A stretch of 64,000 nucleotides of DNA, from the NCBI RefSeq assembly GCF_030209755.1, contig NZ_JARVRH010000016.1, positions 55,841 to 119,840 of the forward strand. The letters run 5' to 3'. Below are positions 63,948-64,000 of this stretch, one piece after another; positions within the stretch are counted from its first letter, which is position 1; each line of letters begins with the position of its first letter. The translations under genes were made by a program, and so were the position numbers. The DNA is from Arthrobacter sp. efr-133-TYG-118. GTDB lineage: Bacteria; Actinomycetota; Actinomycetes; Actinomycetales; Micrococcaceae. A model generated the notes under the pieces. The model did no database searches and was not told where the DNA came from. It saw only the letters and a list, made by a program, of their open reading frames with translations.

Positions 63948-64000
63948 CGGATTCAAGTGGTCGTTGCAACACGTCCTTATGCTGCTGATTCTTCCAGAAT
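63948..64000 (-). mobile_element. Possible end of an insertion sequence cut by the window edge
   Basis: The string GGATTCAAGTGGTCGTTGCA, read on the minus strand as TGCAACGACCACTTGAATCC, looks like the terminal inverted repeats of actinobacterial IS30-family elements, and seven codons of a minus-strand frame (reading ILEESAA, stop at 63977-63979) end just inside it. With only 50 bases visible this is a guess. Confidence 0.3.

Overview
The window reads as a chromosomal segment of a high-GC Gram-positive bacterium of the Micrococcaceae, most likely Arthrobacter in the broad sense (Arthrobacter, Paenarthrobacter or Pseudarthrobacter). The grounds are actinobacterial markers and gene pairs: mycothiol synthase next to a GlnR-type regulator, polyphosphate kinase next to a MutT1-type NUDIX/phosphatase, HadA-HadB-like dehydratases just before murB, an actinobacterial phosphofructokinase, and many start codons placed about 6 bases after a -10 box with no ribosome binding site. 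This is inference from gene content; no 16S gene is present. I see no prophage, plasmid origin or CRISPR array.

Layout. 1-2.7 kb: the end of an acyl-CoA synthetase, a DUF559/AbiEi-like protein between two copies of a 63-bp palindrome, and an HhH-GPD DNA glycosylase. 2.8-6.6 kb: two convergent VOC proteins, then cbs-metB for transsulfuration. 6.7-12.1 kb: a Tat-exported phospholipase C, an HxlR regulator with its MFS partner, and a glutaryl-CoA-dehydrogenase-like enzyme. 12.2-15 kb: a KdpD/KdpE-like two-component pair without kdp structural genes, and a MOSC protein. 15-18.5 kb: a DEAD-box RNA helicase with a long structured leader, a frameshifted LysM gene, tRNA-Thr and tRNA-Met. 18.5-21 kb: a gene-poor, partly AT-rich stretch with small membrane ORFs, a LysM cell-wall protein and a 13-bp tandem array. 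21-27.4 kb: an SDR-like protein, a CPA1 antiporter, a ROK repressor divergent from a GH13 alpha-glucosidase, and an aldo/keto reductase. 27.5-31.4 kb: an ABC importer with an AtsK-type dioxygenase, predicted to take up and cleave sulfate esters. 31.7-35.7 kb: a 1018-residue multi-pass membrane protein with a patatin catalytic domain, and a CitE-like lyase. 36-41.2 kb: a Rox-like FAD monooxygenase, hadA-hadB-MFS and murB. 41.2-50.1 kb: an AlkZ-like protein, asd, thyA-folA, mutT1-ppk1 and mshD. 50.4-58.3 kb: glnR, membrane proteins, a nitrobindin-like protein, a flavodoxin-like protein, ygfZ-ankyrin, and PadR with a DHA2 exporter. 58.4-64 kb: pfkA and a PspC-centred envelope-stress locus in which three membrane genes diverge from a PspC-histidine kinase and LuxR-type regulator.

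The most unusual cross-cutting signal is the set of intergenic palindromes. Three 63-bp elements share near-identical arms and differ in the loop, two 87-bp elements share only their ends, and there are single long palindromes of other sequence plus a 32-bp-period repeat field. Nearly all sit within about 20 bases of a stop codon, several between convergent genes. The membrane-embedded patatin and the PspC locus are the best protein-level candidates for under-described biology.
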